This document shows, piece after piece, positions 61,882-64,000 of a DNA stretch of 64,000 nucleotides; position 1 is the first letter of the stretch, and each line of letters starts with the position of its first letter. A program made the translations under genes and the position numbers. The notes under the pieces were generated by a model. The model was given only the letters and a program-made list of their open reading frames with translations. It was not told where the DNA came from and did not search any database. Source of the DNA: Adlercreutzia murintestinalis (GTDB lineage: Bacteria > Actinomycetota > Coriobacteriia > Coriobacteriales > Eggerthellaceae); NCBI RefSeq assembly GCF_943192905.1, contig NZ_CALPCC010000002.1:62001-126000 (forward strand). Reading direction: 5' to 3'.

Positions 61882-62763
61882 CTACAAGCCCACTATCGAC
61901 TTTCGGTACCTCTCCAGCTCCCCATCGGCATTGGCCACGATTCCCCTGTCCAGTATCGAGATGAGCCTTTCCTTGTCTTCTGGAAGCCTGCCCGCAAGCT
62001 TTACCGGCATCGAAACGTGCTCGCACCGGATCTCGGTCTCGCAACCGAGCCGGTCTATCAGCACCTTGAGCTCTTCCAGGCGCTCTATCTCCGTTGCTTC
62101 GCGAAAGGTGTCGGACAGCACCTCCCCATAGAGCGGCGTGTCCTTGAACAAGGTGAGCGAAGCAGTATAGATAAGCATCGGGGGAACCTTGTTGTAGAAC
62201 TCGGCAGTGGCGATCGCGCTCTCGTCGCCATATCCGTAGCCACCCAGGCCGTTAAGGAACTGCCCTACCCAAGTGAGCCCGGCATCGTTTACCTTCTCCA
62301 TCTGCTCAAGGGCAAAGTCGGCGTCGTAACCCTTATTCATCCAGGCGAGCAGCTCGTCGTCTCCCGTCTCGATCCCCACGGTAAGACGGCTGTACCCGGC
62401 ATCGGCAAGCATTTCCAGCTCTCTGGTCGATTTGTTCCGGAAGTTCGTCGCACGTGCGAAGGCGCCGATGCTCTTCACCCAGGGCAGCTTCTCGTAGATG
62501 GCCTCGGCGATCTTCATCAGCCGATCGTAGGGAAGGGCGAAGGCGTCGGCCCCTTGGAGCCATATGCGATTGTAATGGTGCCAAGGCGATTTCGAGAGCT
62601 CGTCGATATCGCCCTTGACCTCTTCGAGGTCAGAGACGGCAAATCGCGCGTCCTTGTAGAACGTGCAGAATCGGCAGCTGTTATGGGAGCAGCCGGACGT
62701 CACTTGGAGGAACTCGCATCCTGCCTCGAAGGGAGGGCGCACGATGCCGCTTGCGAAATGCAT
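61882..62763 (-). CDS. radical SAM protein, paralogue B
   Basis: A 293-residue radical SAM protein with the cluster motif CSHNSCRFC near residues 25-33, in FLQVTSGCSHN. It shares with the neighbouring paralogue the order of RATNFRNKST, LTVGIETGDDELLAWMNKGY and LTLFKDTPL, so the pair arose by tandem duplication. A GGAGGT site precedes the ATG at 62763; the frame continues upstream but only as the shadow of the NmrA-like gene. It ends in a hairpin at its stop. The two proteins may act on related substrates or as a heterodimer; neither is established. Confidence 0.85.
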   Translation of the reverse strand: MHFASGIVRPPFEAGCEFLQVTSGCSHNSCRFCTFYKDARFAVSDLEEVKGDIDELSKSPWHHYNRIWLQGADAFALPYDRLMKIAEAIYEKLPWVKSIGAFARATNFRNKSTRELEMLADAGYSRLTVGIETGDDELLAWMNKGYDADFALEQMEKVNDAGLTWVGQFLNGLGGYGYGDESAIATAEFYNKVPPMLIYTASLTLFKDTPLYGEVLSDTFREATEIERLEELKVLIDRLGCETEIRCEHVSMPVKLAGRLPEDKERLISILDRGIVANADGELERYRKSIVGL

Positions 62764-62765
62764 CC

Positions 62766-63404
62766 CTAGACCTCCGAGAGCGCCTCGTCGATCGGGGTGC
62801 CCCCCGATCTCATCATGATGACCTTGCCGATGGTGTTGGGGTGGTCTATCGCGCCCGCAAGCACCGCCGCGACGTCGGGGATGGGGTTCGAGCCGTCGTG
62901 CTCGGGGTTGAGCTCGATCCTGCCGGTTCCCGGCTCTTCCTTGAGAAGAGTCGGCTGCACGATGGTCCACTCCAACCCCGAGATGTTGGCGAGGTACTCG
63001 TCGGCGAAGAACTTCGCGATGTTGTAATCGGTGATGTTCTGGAGCGACGGCTCCTCTGCCCAGCGCTCGGACTGCATCGCGAAGATGGAGCTGAGCATCA
63101 CGAAGCGATTCGCGCCCACGCTCTTCGCGGCGCGCATCAGCTTGACGGCTCCGAACGCATCCGTTTGCAGGAGGTCCTTCCCCCTCGATCCCGCGACGAA
63201 GCACACGGCATCGCATCCCTTGAGATCGGCTGCCATCGCGCTCTCGTCATCGTGGAAGTCGATGGCGCACGGGGTTACGCCCGTTGGCCAATCAGTCTCT
63301 TCCGGATGACGCGATCCGGCGACAACTTCGTGGCCTGCGACCACAAGGTCCCCCACGAGCTCTCGACCGACGCGCCCGGTGGCACCTGCAACAAAAACCT
63401 TCAT
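62766..63404 (-). CDS. NmrA-like/atypical SDR (NAD(P)-binding)
   Basis: A 212-residue atypical short-chain dehydrogenase. The N-terminal VFVAGATGRVGRELV is a textbook dinucleotide-binding loop, and AKFFADEYL with WTIVQPTLL follows the extended-SDR pattern. The catalytic YxxxK is not clearly present in its usual place (NIAKFFAD has the lysine, with Tyr four before: DYNIAK), so activity is possible. Members act as NAD(P)H-dependent reductases or redox sensors. It sits between the FMN reductase-like gene and the radical SAM pair in one operon. Confidence 0.83.
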   Translation of the reverse strand: MKVFVAGATGRVGRELVGDLVVAGHEVVAGSRHPEETDWPTGVTPCAIDFHDDESAMAADLKGCDAVCFVAGSRGKDLLQTDAFGAVKLMRAAKSVGANRFVMLSSIFAMQSERWAEEPSLQNITDYNIAKFFADEYLANISGLEWTIVQPTLLKEEPGTGRIELNPEHDGSNPIPDVAAVLAGAIDHPNTIGKVIMMRSGGTPIDEALSEV

Positions 63405-63420
63405 CGTTCTCTGCCTTTCA

Positions 63421-63966
63421 CTAGAACTTACCGGCCAAGGCTGCAGCCTGATTGCAGCCGTCGGTCTTATCTATGGCGCCCACCTCGAGGACGCCGGGAA
63501 TGAGCACCTTGCCCACGACATCCCACTTGAGCAGGGCCGCGATGCGGTCGAAGGGCTTGCTCAGGCCGTCCATGACGTCCAGCTCGTCCTCCTCGCAGCA
63601 GCAGATGAGCGCGCACTTCTTGCCGGCGATGTCCTTCTCGCCGATGCAGAAGGAGTACAGCTTGTCGATGACGTTCTTGATCTGGCCGGGGAAGGAGTAC
63701 CAGTAGGTCGGGCAGGCAAACACGATGCCGTCCGCATCCAGGATGTCGGGGGCGATTGTATTGAAGTCGTCGTCGTAGGTGCAGGCCTTGCCGCTCTTGA
63801 AGCACGTCTCGCACGCGTGGCATCCGCCCACGTTCGAGGTGGCCGCGTTGAAGGTCACCACCTCGGTGCCGTTTCCTTCTGCCTTCTTCTTGAACGCATC
63901 GATCATGCGCTCCGTGTTGCCGCCCTTGCGCGGGCTCCCGTTGATGACGACGATCTTCTTCGCCAT
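63421..63966 (-). CDS. flavodoxin-like NAD(P)H:FMN oxidoreductase
   Basis: A 181-residue flavodoxin-fold protein. The FMN phosphate loop is NGSPRKGGNTERM at the N-terminus, followed by a cysteine pattern GGCHACETCFKSGKAC typical of the iron-sulfur-flavoprotein-like subgroup, and FACPTYWYSFPGQIKNVIDK at the flavin edge. The first gene of the minus-strand operon, with an AGGGAAGG ribosome site. It could supply electrons to the radical SAM proteins, which need a reductant for their cluster; this is inferred from operon position. The promoter lies near or beyond the right edge of the window. Confidence 0.88.
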   Translation of the reverse strand: MAKKIVVINGSPRKGGNTERMIDAFKKKAEGNGTEVVTFNAATSNVGGCHACETCFKSGKACTYDDDFNTIAPDILDADGIVFACPTYWYSFPGQIKNVIDKLYSFCIGEKDIAGKKCALICCCEEDELDVMDGLSKPFDRIAALLKWDVVGKVLIPGVLEVGAIDKTDGCNQAAALAGKF

Positions 63967-64000
63967 GGATGCACCTTCCCTCTCTTTGTGGATTGATGTA

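Overview
The window reads as a gene-dense chromosomal segment of an anaerobic actinobacterium of the class Coriobacteriia, probably Eggerthellaceae; genus cannot be fixed from sequence alone. The basis is high GC by eye, GCG/CGC-rich codon use, a TsaB-RimI-TsaD gene fusion, a tetrahydrofolate-linked formate module, a group 3b-type [NiFe] hydrogenase and a MurE carrying the DNPR motif of meso-diaminopimelate ligases. Most is core chromosome; only the last ~4.5 kb looks accessory.

Layout. 1-3.1 kb: end of rlmB, a thioredoxin-like gene, a YacP/NYN nuclease, coaX (minus) and an orphan OmpR-type response regulator. 3.2-7.7 kb: a tight C1 operon, fhs - YkgJ-like - fchA - folD - formate/nitrite channel. 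7.9-12.4 kb: a membrane-anchored XRE regulator, then a minus-strand tRNA-quality operon tsaE - tsaB::rimI::tsaD - ybaK. 12.7-20.5 kb: HD protein, eno with terminator, moeA-mog, alr (long N-terminal extension) - udg - folC, and convergent hpf. 20.7-27.2 kb: nhaA, copA, an SDR, tRNA-Glu(TTC), an RlmD/TrmA-type methyltransferase and tRNA-Arg(CCG). 27.3-30.2 kb: GtrA, cyclophilin, TPR protein, ndk.

30.2-34.3 kb: cytoplasmic NAD(P)-linked [NiFe] hydrogenase in the order beta-gamma-(49-aa CxxC protein)-delta-alpha. The large subunit stops exactly at the nickel-site histidine. 34.5-46.6 kb: a dcw cell-wall/division cluster, mraZ-rsmH-ftsL-ftsI-murE-murF-mraY-murD-ftsW-murG, behind a strong terminator and a four-box MraZ operator. 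murC/murB/ftsQ/ftsA/ftsZ do not follow; two overlapping YhgE/Pip membrane proteins come next. 51.1-52.5 kb: promoter, L10 leader with attenuator, rplJ, rplL and terminator.

52.6-59.3 kb: a TcdA-like E1 enzyme, a convergent metal-efflux locus (Cys-rich ArsR/CadC-like repressor - separate HMA protein - Zn/Cd ATPase) with a readable promoter/operator, a tyrosine phosphatase and guaA. 59.3-59.9 kb is an AT-richer stretch without a convincing gene. Then come two unrecognised small genes and a minus-strand operon (FMN reductase/flavodoxin-like, NmrA-like, two paralogous radical SAM proteins), which look acquired.

Physiologically, the fhs/fchA/folD/formate-channel set links formate to folate C1 units, and the hydrogenase could exchange electrons between H2 and NAD(P)H. 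I found no CRISPR array, insertion sequence, rRNA or prophage. The strongest unusual items are the hydrogenase operon, the MraZ operator, the fused t6A enzyme, the Alr extension, apparently leaderless genes, and the radical-SAM pair in the terminal island.
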